From NCBI GenBank assembly GCA_903970525.1, contig CAJCIZ010000221.1, positions 1 through 49,392 of the forward strand: a stretch of DNA of 49,392 bases, read 5' to 3'. Within the stretch, counting starts at the first letter, position 1; every line of letters starts with the position of its first letter. Below, piece by piece: positions 26,762-36,663 of this stretch. The translations under genes were made by a program, and so were the position numbers. Source of the DNA: Myxococcales bacterium. Its GTDB lineage: Bacteria > Pseudomonadota > Gammaproteobacteria > DSM-16500. The notes under the pieces are model-generated. The model saw nothing but the letters and a program-made list of their open reading frames with translations. It was not told the DNA's origin and searched no databases.

Positions 26762-28684
26762 ATGACAGCTAATGCCCAACAAGAAACCTTAAGCTTCCAA
26801 GCGGAGGTCAAACAAGTTTTAAATATTGTGATTCATTCGCTTTATAGCAATAAAGAAATTTTCTTGCGTGAATTAATTTCTAATGCGTCCGACGCGGCAG
26901 ATAAACTGCGTTTCGAGGCGTTGTCTGATTCCGCGCTTTATGAAAATGATTCTGATTTAAAAATCCGCGTCAGTTTTGATGAAAAAGCTAGAACTATCAC
27001 CATCAGTGACAATGGCATAGGCATGAACCGCGATGAAGTGATCGCCAATTTAGGAACAATTGCAAAATCAGGCACACGAGAATTTCTCTCGAGAATGACA
27101 GGCGACCAAAAGAAAGACGCACATTTAATTGGGCAATTTGGTGTAGGTTTTTACTCTTCTTTTATCGTGTCAGATAAAGTGACTGTGTTGACACGTCGCG
27201 CAGGATTAACTTCCGAACACGGTGTGCGTTGGGAATCGAGTGGCGAAGGCGCTTATTCTATTTCTAATATTGACAAACCTACGCATGGCACAGAAATTAC
27301 CCTGCATTTAAAAGAAGGCGAGGGTGAATTTTTAAATGATTGGCGTTTACGTAGTATTATTACGAAATATTCTGATCATATTAATTTACCGATTGAAATG
27401 CGCAAACTTCCTGATATGGATAAAAAACCGGAAGAAGTGACCGCACTAGAATGGGAAGTGGTCAATCGCGCGACTGCATTGTGGGTCTTACCCAAAAACA
27501 CGATCAAAGACGAGCAATATAAAGAACATTACAAACACATTGCACATGATTTTGAAGAGCCTTTAGCTTGGGCGCATAATCAAGTGGAAGGTGGAAATTT
27601 AGATTACACCAGCTTACTTTATATCCCAGCTAATGCACCTTTTGATATGTGGAATCGCGAGCGTCAACATGGCTTAAAGTTATATGTTAAACGCGTGTTC
27701 ATCATGGATCAAGTCGAACAATTCATGCCGCATTATTTGCGTTTTATGCGCGGGATTGTTGATACTAATTCTTTACCGTTAAATATTTCACGTGAAATTT
27801 TACAAGATAATCCAACGATTGCTAAATTGCGCGCTGCTTTAGTGAAGCGCGTCTTGGATCTTTTAGAAAAAATCATGAAAGATGAACCAGAAAAATATAC
27901 CAAATTCTGGGGACAATTCGGGAATGTCTTGAAAGAAGGCCCTGCAGAAGATTTCGCAAATCGTGAAAAAATCGGCAAATTACTGCGTTTTGCAACAACA
28001 CATACGGATACTGCATCCCAAACCGTATCGCTAGATGATTACATCAAGCGCATGAAGCCCGAGCAAAAGAAAATTTATTTTGTAACAGCAGAAACTTTCA
28101 CAGCGGCAAAATCGAGTCCGCATCTGGAAATTTTCCGCAAAAACAATGTCGAAGTCTTGTTGTTATCCGATCGTATCGACGAATGGTTAGTGACCCATTT
28201 GGCTGAATATGATGGGAAAGCATTACAATCTGTTGCGCGCGGCGATGTGAATCTAGATGAAATTGCGGGTTCTGAATCACCGACTCAGAAAGAAGAGTTG
28301 AAGCAAGCCGAAGAAAAAGCCAAACAAGAATACGATTCCATTGTAACAAAAGTAAAAACCGTATTAGGCGACAAAGTAAAAGATGTCCGTCTCTCACACC
28401 GCCTCACCAATTCACCGGCGTGTTTGGTCGCAGACGACAATGACATGGGTATTCAATTACAACGCATGTTGAAAGCCGCTGGACAAGACATAGGCGAAAC
28501 CAAGCCAATCTTTGAGTTAAACCCAAAACACTTGTTACTGGCTAAACTCAAAGCAGAGCAAGATCAAACACGGTTTAGCGACCTGACACAAATTTTATTT
28601 GATCAAGCGGTGTTGTCGGAAGGCGGACAGCTGCAAGATCCAGCATCGTTTGTGCAGCGGGTGAATAAGATGTTGTTGGAATAG
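26762..28684 (+). CDS. htpG: Molecular chaperone HtpG (Hsp90)
   Basis: HtpG is the bacterial Hsp90, an ATP-driven dimeric chaperone. From the chosen start it has 640 residues: the N-terminal GHKL ATPase domain with [33 protein letters not shown] and HGTEITLHL, the middle client-binding domain, and the C-terminal dimerisation domain. There is no eukaryote-style acidic linker or MEEVD tail. I prefer ATG 26762 over an in-frame ATG at 26741 because homologues begin MT...QETLxFQAEV and GAGGAG lies between the two. A sigma-32 promoter lies directly upstream. Confidence 0.97.
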   Translation: MTANAQQETLSFQAEVKQVLNIVIHSLYSNKEIFLRELISNASDAADKLRFEALSDSALYENDSDLKIRVSFDEKARTITISDNGIGMNRDEVIANLGTIAKSGTREFLSRMTGDQKKDAHLIGQFGVGFYSSFIVSDKVTVLTRRAGLTSEHGVRWESSGEGAYSISNIDKPTHGTEITLHLKEGEGEFLNDWRLRSIITKYSDHINLPIEMRKLPDMDKKPEEVTALEWEVVNRATALWVLPKNTIKDEQYKEHYKHIAHDFEEPLAWAHNQVEGGNLDYTSLLYIPANAPFDMWNRERQHGLKLYVKRVFIMDQVEQFMPHYLRFMRGIVDTNSLPLNISREILQDNPTIAKLRAALVKRVLDLLEKIMKDEPEKYTKFWGQFGNVLKEGPAEDFANREKIGKLLRFATTHTDTASQTVSLDDYIKRMKPEQKKIYFVTAETFTAAKSSPHLEIFRKNNVEVLLLSDRIDEWLVTHLAEYDGKALQSVARGDVNLDEIAGSESPTQKEELKQAEEKAKQEYDSIVTKVKTVLGDKVKDVRLSHRLTNSPACLVADDNDMGIQLQRMLKAAGQDIGETKPIFELNPKHLLLAKLKAEQDQTRFSDLTQILFDQAVLSEGGQLQDPASFVQRVNKMLLE

Positions 28685-28711
28685 TTCTTAGAGGTGTTCT
28701 TCTTTAAAGTG

Positions 28712-28788
28712 GACTGGGGTCCCCGTCACTGGAAAAATTTTTCGTGCTCGCAAGCTGCGCGCGAAAGGAATTTTTCCAGTGCCACCCC
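28712..28788. repeat. Palindromic repeat, family 2, copy A
   Basis: The element runs from GACTGGGGTCCCC to GCCACCCC and contains a perfect 13-bp stem, CACTGGAAAAATT (28727-28739) with AATTTTTCCAGTG (28769-28781). Reverse-complemented, it aligns with 48683-48760, sharing the loop core CGTGCTCGCAAGCT. It sits between htpG and ald. Confidence 0.85.
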
Positions 28789-28861
28789 CTCTTGCCGTAA
28801 CCCAAAAGCGATTTTTATAAGAACCACCGGCGGCTCCGTCTGAAAACAAACACCTATGTGC

Positions 28862-28891
28862 GTGACTTTCTAAAACCCCATAACATATAAT
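28862..28891 (+). promoter_or_regulatory. Probable ald promoter
   Basis: GTGACT (28862-28867, four of six) is followed after 18 bp by a perfect TATAAT (28886-28891), 35 bp before the ald start. Confidence 0.6.
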
Positions 28892-28926
28892 ACCCCACCA
28901 AACAAAAGGCATCTGGAGAGAAAACC

Positions 28927-30039
28927 ATGTTGATCGGCGTTCCAAAAGAAGTTAAAAACCACGAATATCGTGTTGGATTAGTCCCAGGCAGCGTCAGAGA
29001 ATTAGTGACTAATGGTCACCAAGTTATGGTGCAACGTGGCGCCGGTGCGAAGATTGGCTTTGAAGATGCAGCGTATGCCCATGTGGGCGCAACCATCGTA
29101 GAGACAGCAGAGGAAATTTTTAAACGGGCTGATATGATCATTAAGGTCAAAGAACCTCAAGCTCAAGAATGTAAAATGATGCGGGAAAACCAAATTCTTT
29201 TCACGTATCTCCATTTAGCCCCAGACCCAGAACAAGCCAAGTTATTACAAGACTCAGGATGCATTGCAATTGCTTATGAAACAGTCACAGATAGGCATGG
29301 TGGTTTGCCACTGTTAGCGCCTATGAGTGAAGTCGCAGGGCGTATGGCGATTCAAGCGGGTGCGTCCTGTCTTGAGATTGCCAAAGGTGGTAGCGGAATT
29401 TTAATCGGTGGTGTGCCCGGTGTGGCGCCTGCCAAAGTGGTCGTGCTAGGCGGTGGCGTTGTAGGTACCAACTCAGTCCGCGTAGCAATGGGAATGGGTG
29501 CGCAAGTTGTTGTCATCGATAAAACCATTCAGCGTCTTTATCACTTGGATTTACAATTTGGCTCTAAGATTACAACCATTTATTCCACAACCGATGCGAT
29601 CGAAGAGCATGTGCTCAGCGCGGATCTTGTAATCGGTGCTGTGCTAGTCCCCGGTGGTCATGCGCCAAAATTAGTAACAAAAGCCATGTTAAAGAAAATG
29701 CGCCCCGGTTCAGTCATGGTAGACGTTTCCATTGACCAAGGCGGGTGCTTCGAAACCAGCCGTCCTACCACACATCAAGATCCAACCTATGTCGTAGATG
29801 GCGTCGTACATTACTGTGTTTCAAATATGCCGGGTGGTGTGCCACGGACTTCAACGTTTGCATTGAATAATGCGACCTTGCCATTTATTTTAAAACTTGC
29901 GAACTTAGGCTATAAACAAGCGATGCATGAAGATGCGCATTTATTAAATGGATTGAATGTGTTTAAAGGCAAGGTGACACATAAAGCAGTCGCTGATGCG
30001 CTAAGCCAAGAATATATTGCTGCAAGCAGTGTGATTTAA
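28927..30039 (+). CDS. ald: Alanine dehydrogenase
   Basis: Ald interconverts L-alanine and pyruvate plus ammonia using NAD, linking amino-acid use to central carbon metabolism. The 370-residue protein begins LIGVPKEVKNHEYRVGL and has catalytic Lys75 (KVKEP) and His96 (YLHLAPD), the NAD-binding motif VVVLGGGVVGTNS near 171-183, and the DVSIDQGGCFETS segment with the catalytic Asp. Length is typical. GGAG lies upstream of the ATG, with a promoter at 28862-28891. Amino-acid catabolism recurs nearby with kbl-tdh. Confidence 0.97.
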   Translation: MLIGVPKEVKNHEYRVGLVPGSVRELVTNGHQVMVQRGAGAKIGFEDAAYAHVGATIVETAEEIFKRADMIIKVKEPQAQECKMMRENQILFTYLHLAPDPEQAKLLQDSGCIAIAYETVTDRHGGLPLLAPMSEVAGRMAIQAGASCLEIAKGGSGILIGGVPGVAPAKVVVLGGGVVGTNSVRVAMGMGAQVVVIDKTIQRLYHLDLQFGSKITTIYSTTDAIEEHVLSADLVIGAVLVPGGHAPKLVTKAMLKKMRPGSVMVDVSIDQGGCFETSRPTTHQDPTYVVDGVVHYCVSNMPGGVPRTSTFALNNATLPFILKLANLGYKQAMHEDAHLLNGLNVFKGKVTHKAVADALSQEYIAASSVI

Positions 30040-30055
30040 GGAGAAAAACGTAGGT

Positions 30056-30134
30056 CCTAGAAAGCTCGGTAATACCTCTTGTCCGTAAAAGAATTGTCTC
30101 AATCCCTCGGGACTGAATTACCGAACTTCCTAGG
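30056..30134. other. Long imperfect hairpin between ald and the MFS gene
   Basis: CCTAGAAAGCTCGGTAAT (30056-30073) pairs with ATTACCGAACTTCCTAGG (30117-30134), 16 of 18 positions paired with two A/C mismatches, enclosing 43 nt that include GTCC/GGAC. No T-run follows, so it is not a standard terminator for the convergent genes. It resembles none of the other repeats in the window. Confidence 0.5.
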
Positions 30135-30204
30135 TGAAGGTATTATAACTGGCAAAAATAAAAATGCAAAAAAAATAATACCAAAAGGGAGTTACATCAG
30201 ATTA

Positions 30205-31422
30205 TTAATGAGAAACACTTGGTTTTGACTCTAATCTCCCTAACCACAATAAGGGTATACCCAGTAAGGTTAGCGTTGCAATCAGATATAAGCCGCCTTG
30301 TAAGCCAAAATAACTACATAAGGCAACAGTGAGTGGTGGACCAAAAGCTCTGCCCATGAGAGCAAAATTACTGACGCCAAAATACATGTGTCTATTTTCT
30401 GGCGTTGCGAGTTGGTCGATGTACATCCCGATCAAGGAAAGACTCAGAATTTCACCCAGTGTAAAAATAATCATACTGATGTAATACTGCATAGGATGTG
30501 TTGTCGCATTAACAACGCCAACCACGCCAATCGCTAATAACGCGATGCCTACCATAATGACATAGCTCAAATTGAACTCTTCTGCGAAGCGAACTAAAGG
30601 AATTTGTAGCAAGACAATACTGATACCATTAATGGCATACATGATGGCAAAAATTCTCGTATTGCCCGTGTAATGATTCGCGATATAAGCAAAGAAAGTC
30701 TCTAATTGTGAGAAACAGATGTACATTAAACACATGGTAATGATGAAGCAGAATAGTTTGGTATTCTTATAAATCATCTTAAATAAAGCAAAAAAACTAT
30801 TATGCTGATTGATAGGGTGCGAGTCTTCTCTTAAATGAACTGTAAACTTTAAAATAATGGCATAAACAGACACGCAAATTGCTGCAGCGAAAAAGACTCC
30901 GTTGGTGTTCAGTATTCCTAATAAAATAGCCACCATTGGACCTAAAGCGCTACCAATATTGATGAAGGTATAACGCATACTGAAGGCCATATTTTTTTGT
31001 GCGGCGGGCGTGATGTGACTAATAATCGTTTGTCCTGCTGTTTCAATGATGGATCGGCAAAAGCCCATCAAAGCAAACGCTAACACAAAACAACTTCCCA
31101 CAAGCCAAGGGTTATTCATTGTCATGCTGATGATACCTAGACAGATGAATATGGCACCGTAGAGATAAGTTGACCATTTAATTAAAGAAAATAATTCAAA
31201 ACGTGCCAAGATGCGACCTGTCAAAGACGCGCCAAATGCTTGCGATAGATAAGTGCCGCCTAGCGTGATGCCTGCCCAAGTCAGTGAAAGATGTTTTTGA
31301 TTGACTAATAAAATAGTGACATAGGGTGAAATCATCGCCGTCCCAAAGCGCGAGAATAAAGTACCCACAATAATTGCCCAGACGGCATAAGGTAGACGCA
31401 TTGAATTTAAAAATGAACGCAT
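30205..31422 (-). CDS. MFS transporter, probable exporter linked to ATP-grasp ligases
   Basis: The 405-residue protein is a 12-segment major facilitator (MRSFLNSMRLPYAVWAIIVG, then FSRFGTAMISPYVTILL) of the drug/solute efflux type. Its start shares one base with the stop of the upstream ATP-grasp gene (TGATG), so translation is coupled. Coupling of an ATP-grasp ligase with an MFS pump resembles bacilysin-type BacD-BacE pairs, where the pump exports the dipeptide; that parallel is inference. The substrate is unknown. Confidence 0.82.
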   Translation of the reverse strand: MRSFLNSMRLPYAVWAIIVGTLFSRFGTAMISPYVTILLVNQKHLSLTWAGITLGGTYLSQAFGASLTGRILARFELFSLIKWSTYLYGAIFICLGIISMTMNNPWLVGSCFVLAFALMGFCRSIIETAGQTIISHITPAAQKNMAFSMRYTFINIGSALGPMVAILLGILNTNGVFFAAAICVSVYAIILKFTVHLREDSHPINQHNSFFALFKMIYKNTKLFCFIITMCLMYICFSQLETFFAYIANHYTGNTRIFAIMYAINGISIVLLQIPLVRFAEEFNLSYVIMVGIALLAIGVVGVVNATTHPMQYYISMIIFTLGEILSLSLIGMYIDQLATPENRHMYFGVSNFALMGRAFGPPLTVALCSYFGLQGGLYLIATLTLLGIPLLWLGRLESKPSVSH

Positions 31423-32648
31423 CAGAATAATTCCAGCTTTTTTTCTAAATCAAAAATAAACTGACTGTCTTCTGCAATTTGATTTAGTTCAGAATGGCAC
31501 AAGACAACAAATGCAACAGTATCGGTCAGTTTGTTTGGCAATGACATCATTTGGGCTTTGTCCACATTAGGAATGCACTTTTTAAAAGACGGTAGATGTG
31601 ATATTTTTTGTGTTTGAATATCACCAATGATGCGTGGAGATAAATTCTGTAAATAGAGTACAGAGCCCGGTTGGAATTTTTTAGCAGGCATAGATTTTTC
31701 AAGTAAAGCGTTACACAAAACATCCATATGAGAGTAGCCCCAAGAGTCTTTTGCTAATAGGCAAGACGAGTTTCTTGAGCCTGGCAGACGCGGATTAATG
31801 TCGATCGCAAAAATACCATTTGCTGTGACAAATAATTCAGTATGACAAAACCCATTTTTTAATTCGATGGCATCCAAGACTGTCTGCATATACTGAAATA
31901 TTCTCTGACAATCAGGATGGGTTGGCGCTATGCTATCTGTTCTACGAGAAATCGGCACGCCAGTAAAATATTCTTTTTCATATTTTCTGAGATGAACGAG
32001 TTGATGTTGCCCTTTGAGAGAGAAGGTATCTATTGCATATTCTTGGCCAATTAATTTTTCTTGTATAATATACGATCGAATCTCGTGTCCACGGATGCTA
32101 GATAATCTTGATTTGAGGCCTTTCTTTACTTGCTCGATATTTTCACATTCAATATAGCCCGCGCTGGCGTAAGAATCGCTAGGTTTTAAAATGACAGGAA
32201 AATGCCAGTGAGCGAGTTCCGCTTCAAGTTTGGGTGATAATTCTTCAGTCAGAATTTCTGCATGCCTAGGAACAGGGATGCCTGCTTGAATTAATTGTGC
32301 TTGTGCAAAATTTTTATTAAAGCGGCTATTGCTTGATTCAAGAGGATTGGCAAATTCAGGGTGTAATTGTTTGGCTAATGCATCAGTGAGGGCGCAACTG
32401 GTGTCATAACCATTGAATAGGAAATTGACGCCTTTATCTTTTAATTTTTTTAAAATAGACTCAGTGCTGTCGTCCGATTCAATATAAACGACCTCATCGA
32501 AGATATCTTGTTTAATTCTGTCTTGAAGTTCTGGGTTTTGGATATGTTGGGTTTGATAAACCCCTACGGATTTCATGCCATGGGCTTTTAATCCTGAGCT
32601 GATAGCTTCAGGAGAGATTAGGGGATCTATGAAAGCGACGGTTATCAT
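31422..32648 (-). CDS. ATP-grasp ligase-like protein, paralogue 1
   Basis: The protein has an N-terminal Rossmann-like preATP domain (MITVAFIDPLISPEAI), then an ATP-grasp fold with FPVILKPSDSYASAGYIEC, the segment IQEKLIGQEYAIDTF, and the metal/nucleotide site IFAIDINPRLPGSRNSS. Such proteins join a carboxylate to an amine through an acyl phosphate, as in L-amino-acid ligases. I chose the second ATG (32648): AGAGA then lies about 8 bp upstream and the length is 408 residues, identical to paralogue 2. The ATG at 32654 adds two residues. The gene is coupled to the MFS transporter. The exact substrate is unknown. Confidence 0.82.
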   Translation of the reverse strand: MITVAFIDPLISPEAISSGLKAHGMKSVGVYQTQHIQNPELQDRIKQDIFDEVVYIESDDSTESILKKLKDKGVNFLFNGYDTSCALTDALAKQLHPEFANPLESSNSRFNKNFAQAQLIQAGIPVPRHAEILTEELSPKLEAELAHWHFPVILKPSDSYASAGYIECENIEQVKKGLKSRLSSIRGHEIRSYIIQEKLIGQEYAIDTFSLKGQHQLVHLRKYEKEYFTGVPISRRTDSIAPTHPDCQRIFQYMQTVLDAIELKNGFCHTELFVTANGIFAIDINPRLPGSRNSSCLLAKDSWGYSHMDVLCNALLEKSMPAKKFQPGSVLYLQNLSPRIIGDIQTQKISHLPSFKKCIPNVDKAQMMSLPNKLTDTVAFVVLCHSELNQIAEDSQFIFDLEKKLELF

Positions 32649-32671
32649 AATCATTCTCTGAGTAACGGTTC

Positions 32672-32699
32672 TGTCATCCCTGCCTGCACGGGAATGACA
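32672..32699. repeat. Solo palindrome of the 95-bp repeat family
   Basis: This 28-bp near-perfect palindrome runs TGTCATCCC...GGGAATGACA. It looks like two terminal repeat ends joined without the interior and sits in the 59-bp gap between the two ATP-grasp genes. Confidence 0.7.
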
Positions 32700-32707
32700 C
32701 GTGTATC

Positions 32708-33934
32708 TTAGTATAATTCTCTATTTTTCTCTAATGCAAAAATTGTCTGAGTATCTTGCTCAATCTGCGCCAAGTCAGGATGAGATAACACCACAAACGC
32801 AATAGTTTGTCTCAGTTGTTTTGGCATGCCCATCTCAGTGCCTTTTTTCACATTTTGAATGCAGCGCTTAAATGAAGATAACGGGCTAATTTTATGTACT
32901 TGAACATCATCAATCTTATGCAGATAAGTATTCTGTAAATAAAGTACCCTAGCGTGTTGAGGTGTTTTGACGGGCATTTCTTTCTTTAATAAAACATGAC
33001 TCAACACATCAATATGAGAATATCCCGACGATTCTTTGGTCATGATGCAAGAAGAGTTATTTGCACCAGGTAGTCTAGGATTCATATCGATAGCAAATAT
33101 GCCTCTGTCTGTAATGAATAACTCAGAATGGCAAAGACCATTTTGGAAACCCAGTGCATCTAATACTTTTTTCATATGTTCTGTGAGTTGAGTCCAACGC
33201 GGATCGCTTGGAAATACGACATTCGTCATGCGCGACAGGGGAATGTCGTCAAAATATTCTTTGTGATATTCTCTGACAGTAATAATTTCATGCTTGCCTT
33301 GCAGTGAAAAAGTATCTACGGCAAACTCAACACCAATTAATTTTTCTTGCACCAGATATGAAGTAATCGGCTCGCCATAAAATTCATTCATTTTCACTTT
33401 AAGTTTTTGCTTTAAATCAGCCATATTCGCACATTCATGAAACCCAATCGTGCCGCCAGCATTGCTAGGCTTGAGAATCAGAGGAAACTGCCAATCGGAT
33501 AATAACGCTTCATTTTCAGGCGATAACTCATCAGCGTTAATTTCTATGTGTTTCGGAACTGGAATACCCGATTTAGCTAACTGCATTTGTGCAGGATGTT
33601 TTTCATAACGATGACGAGATGTACTCGCATCATTTGCAAACTCAGGATGTAATTGATTCGCTATCGCATCTGTCAAAGGCGTGCTGAATTCAAACCCATT
33701 AAAGACAAAATCTACTTTACGGTGACGAAGCTTATTGACGATGTCTTCTATACTTTCATTCGGTTCTATAAAAATGACTTCGTCGAATAGCTCTGGCTTA
33801 TAGCGAGCTTCCATCTGGGGATTGGAAATCTGAGTGCGTTCATAAATCGCAACTGATTTAATATTATGATCTTTCAATCCCTCGCCCATCGTATCTGCTG
33901 AGGCAAAAGGGTTTATAAATCCGATAGTTAGCAT
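32708..33934 (-). CDS. ATP-grasp ligase-like protein, paralogue 2
   Basis: This 408-residue protein is a clear paralogue of the next gene downstream, colinear along its whole length (MLTIGFINPFASADTM; FPLILKPSNAGGTIGFHEC; VQEKLIGVEFAVDTF; IFAIDMNPRLPGANNSS). I chose ATG 33934 because GAGAGAGA precedes it and the paralogue starts at the same place; an in-frame ATG at 33985 adds 17 residues. The glycine-rich ATP loop differs (SNAGGTIGF against SDSYASAGY), which suggests diverged substrate or nucleotide handling. The pair probably arose by tandem duplication and works with the MFS pump. Product unknown. Confidence 0.82.
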   Translation of the reverse strand: MLTIGFINPFASADTMGEGLKDHNIKSVAIYERTQISNPQMEARYKPELFDEVIFIEPNESIEDIVNKLRHRKVDFVFNGFEFSTPLTDAIANQLHPEFANDASTSRHRYEKHPAQMQLAKSGIPVPKHIEINADELSPENEALLSDWQFPLILKPSNAGGTIGFHECANMADLKQKLKVKMNEFYGEPITSYLVQEKLIGVEFAVDTFSLQGKHEIITVREYHKEYFDDIPLSRMTNVVFPSDPRWTQLTEHMKKVLDALGFQNGLCHSELFITDRGIFAIDMNPRLPGANNSSCIMTKESSGYSHIDVLSHVLLKKEMPVKTPQHARVLYLQNTYLHKIDDVQVHKISPLSSFKRCIQNVKKGTEMGMPKQLRQTIAFVVLSHPDLAQIEQDTQTIFALEKNRELY

Positions 33935-34008
33935 ATCTCTCTCACGTCCAGGGTAAATAGGAACTGAGGCAATTATACCCAGCAATAATTAAGAGAATAT
34001 TAATAGGA

Positions 34009-35034
34009 TTAACCCCAGTCTAAAATCACTTTGCCGCTCTTCCCCGAATGCATAATCTCAAACGCTTTCTCAAATTCATCCGCAGGCAATTCATGCGTCA
34101 CAACAGCTGAAATATCCAAACCGCTCTGCAACATACAAATCATTTTATACCAAGTTTCAAACATTTCTCGGCCGTAAATACCTTTGACTTGCAAGCCTTT
34201 CATAATGATTTGGCTCCAATCAATTTGTGTTTCACGTGGGAGAAATCCTAGCAGGGCAACTCTGCCAGCATGGTTCATGTGTGATAACATGTCGGCAAAG
34301 GCTTTTGCATTTCCTGACATTTCTAAGCCCACGTCAAATCCTTCGCGCATGCCTAAGGTTTCCATGGCTTGACGTAGCGTTGTTTCCGAACTATTGATGG
34401 CAAGTGACACACCCATTTTTTTTGCAAGCTCTAAGCGATAGGGATTAACATCGGTGATAACAACATAGCGAGCACCCGCGCGGCGTGCGATGGCCGCTGC
34501 CATTAAGCCTACGGGTCCAGCGCCCGTAATTAAAACATCTTCACCGACTAAATCATAAGATAATGCTGTATGTGCTGCATTCCCTAATGGATCTAAAATC
34601 GCAGCAAAATTATCTGGAATAGAAGCCGGTACGGGATAGGCATTCACCGCGGGAATAGCAACATATTCTGCAAAGCAGCCATTGCGCGTCACGCCCACGC
34701 TAACATTTTTCCGGCACACATGACGACGTCCCGCGCGACAATTACGACAAAACCCACACGCAATATGACCTTCGCCCGACACACGATGACCTGGTTTAAA
34801 GCTTGTAATATGTGTGCCGACTTCGACGATTTCGCCGACAAACTCATGGCCAGTAATCAATGGAACAGGAATGTTTTGTTGCGCCCACTCATCCCAATCA
34901 TAGATATGAATATCCGTTCCGCAAATGGCTGTTTTTTTTACTTTGATTAAAACATCGTTGTGGCCCAGTTCAGGTTTGGGCACGTCTGCCATCCATAATC
35001 CACGTTCTTTTTTCGATTTGACTAAGGCTTTCAT
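34009..35034 (-). CDS. tdh: L-threonine 3-dehydrogenase
   Basis: Tdh oxidises L-threonine to 2-amino-3-ketobutyrate with NAD. The 341-residue zinc alcohol-dehydrogenase-family protein has catalytic zinc ligands Cys38 and His63-Glu64, structural zinc ligands Cys93, Cys96, Cys99 and Cys107, and the NAD motif [10 protein letters not shown]. These positions and the length match E. coli Tdh. Its start overlaps the end of kbl by 4 bp, giving the standard kbl-tdh operon. Confidence 0.98.
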   Translation of the reverse strand: MKALVKSKKERGLWMADVPKPELGHNDVLIKVKKTAICGTDIHIYDWDEWAQQNIPVPLITGHEFVGEIVEVGTHITSFKPGHRVSGEGHIACGFCRNCRAGRRHVCRKNVSVGVTRNGCFAEYVAIPAVNAYPVPASIPDNFAAILDPLGNAAHTALSYDLVGEDVLITGAGPVGLMAAAIARRAGARYVVITDVNPYRLELAKKMGVSLAINSSETTLRQAMETLGMREGFDVGLEMSGNAKAFADMLSHMNHAGRVALLGFLPRETQIDWSQIIMKGLQVKGIYGREMFETWYKMICMLQSGLDISAVVTHELPADEFEKAFEIMHSGKSGKVILDWG

Positions 35035-36242
35035 GTTGATATCCTTGCATCTTTGTTGATGACACCTAATTGTTTTCCGATTTTTGCGAAAGCATGAATC
35101 GCTTTATCCAAGTGTTCTTTTTCATGAGCCGCTGAGAGTTGTGTGCGTATGCGTGCTTGTCCGTGTGGAACGACAGGGTAGGAGAAACCCACAACGTAAA
35201 TCCCTTCTGTCAGCAAAGCATCCGCCATTTCTTTCGCTAATTTAGCATCGCCTAACATCACAGGAATAATAGGATGTTCGCCCGGGATGAGTTTAAATCC
35301 TAATTTTTCTAAGCCTGCACGGAAATAAGCACAATTGTCATGTAATTTTTTAATTAATGTATGACTGGATTCCAGAAGGTTAATGACTTCAATCGAAGTT
35401 GCCGCAATTACAGGCGCTAGTGTATTAGAAAACAAATAAGGTCTAGAGCGTTGTCGCAGCCATTCAATCATTTCTCGCTTGCCTGTCGTATAACCACCTG
35501 AAGCACCACCTAATGCTTTTCCTAGTGTGCCGGTGATAATGTCAATTTTATCCATGACATTGTGATACTCATGTGTGCCACGACCATTTTTTCCCATAAA
35601 GCCAACTGCATGAGAATCATCTACCATCACCATGGCGTCATAGCGCTCGGCTAAATCACAAATTGCCGGTAAATTTGCAACTATCCCATCCATCGAAAAT
35701 ACACCATCTGTCGCAATTAAACGAAAACGGCAGTCTTGAGCGTCTTTTAAATGTTGCTCTAGTTCAGCCATATCATTATTCGCATAACGAAAGCGTTTTG
35801 CTTTGCAAAGCCGAATGCCATCGATAATACTCGCGTGATTTAATGCATCGCTAATAATAGCGTCTTCTGCGCCTAGCAAAGTTTCAAATAAACCACCGTT
35901 GGCATCAAAGCAAGAAGAGTAGAGTATGGTGTCTTCCATCCCAAGAAATTCACTGAGTTTATCTTCTAATGCTTTGTGAATAGATTGTGTGCCACAGATA
36001 AAACGCACAGATGACATACCAAATCCATAGTTGTCTAAGGCTTTTTGCGCGGTTGCGATTAACGTTTTATTGTTGGCAAGCCCTAAATAATTATTCGCAC
36101 AAAAATTTAAAACATGAGATCCATCGCTGACCGTGATTTCAGCTTGTTGCTGTGAGGTGATGACGCGTTCACTTTTATATAATCCAGTTTGTTTGAGTTG
36201 ATCTATTTCTTGGGAAAGATGGGCGAGAAATTTTTTTTGCAT
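35031..36242 (-). CDS. kbl: 2-amino-3-ketobutyrate CoA ligase (glycine C-acetyltransferase)
   Basis: Kbl splits 2-amino-3-ketobutyrate with CoA into glycine and acetyl-CoA, completing threonine breakdown started by Tdh. The 403-residue PLP enzyme (alpha-oxoamine synthase family) carries the PLP Lys242 in [10 protein letters not shown], the segment [19 protein letters not shown] and NYLGLANN near the N terminus. AAAGGA lies about 8 bp before the ATG. It is the first gene of the kbl-tdh operon. Confidence 0.98.
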   Translation of the reverse strand: MQKKFLAHLSQEIDQLKQTGLYKSERVITSQQQAEITVSDGSHVLNFCANNYLGLANNKTLIATAQKALDNYGFGMSSVRFICGTQSIHKALEDKLSEFLGMEDTILYSSCFDANGGLFETLLGAEDAIISDALNHASIIDGIRLCKAKRFRYANNDMAELEQHLKDAQDCRFRLIATDGVFSMDGIVANLPAICDLAERYDAMVMVDDSHAVGFMGKNGRGTHEYHNVMDKIDIITGTLGKALGGASGGYTTGKREMIEWLRQRSRPYLFSNTLAPVIAATSIEVINLLESSHTLIKKLHDNCAYFRAGLEKLGFKLIPGEHPIIPVMLGDAKLAKEMADALLTEGIYVVGFSYPVVPHGQARIRTQLSAAHEKEHLDKAIHAFAKIGKQLGVINKDARIST

Positions 36243-36312
36243 GGTGAAGAATTCCTTTCCAATGGAATGCAGTAAAATAAGAGAGGATTATGAGATAGTT
36301 TTTGGTATTATT

Positions 36313-36597
36313 CTACTCTTTCAAAGAGCCTAGTTTAATTGCACAATAGCGGCAGACTTTCAATATGGAGCGGTATTCTGGATTTTTTTGAATATCAGGT
36401 CTTGCTCTTAACATGAGATAAATGGTGTCCAACTCAGTCTGATATTCATCCTCTGGTATGCGTACATTCTGAAGAGCGGTGATCCATAGCCTAATTTCAT
36501 CTGGTTTTGTCGCATGTTTTAGAATTTTATTTAATGCGAAAATGAGATCATTTTGCACCGAGGTGTATTGGGCTTGTCTTTTTGGGCTAGGGTTCAT
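36313..36597 (-). CDS. Small protein of unknown function
   Basis: I recognise no family for this 94-residue, probably all-helical, soluble protein. It has no signal peptide, is rich in charged residues, and has a single Cys (VCRYCAIKL has two) near the C terminus. GGGAG lies 6 bp before the ATG, which supports translation. It lies upstream of kbl on the same strand with a 70-bp gap, and diverges from sdhE. Confidence 0.65.
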   Translation of the reverse strand: MNPSPKRQAQYTSVQNDLIFALNKILKHATKPDEIRLWITALQNVRIPEDEYQTELDTIYLMLRARPDIQKNPEYRSILKVCRYCAIKLGSLKE

Positions 36598-36663
36598 AGG
36601 CGCTCCCAGGGCATCATTAAAATCCCCATATCAATCAGTATAGGCTAAAAAAGGAGTATTACG

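Noticed and set aside
28688-28945. 85-codon minus-strand frame between htpG and ald
   Set aside because: It runs across palindromic repeat copy A and the ald promoter; the sequence is explained by those.
31422-33934. The ATP-grasp pair as PurK/PurT or carbamoyl-phosphate synthase
   Set aside because: The lengths and key segments (INPRLPG after a Rossmann-like N terminus) do not match those enzymes, and the neighbours do not fit purine or pyrimidine synthesis.
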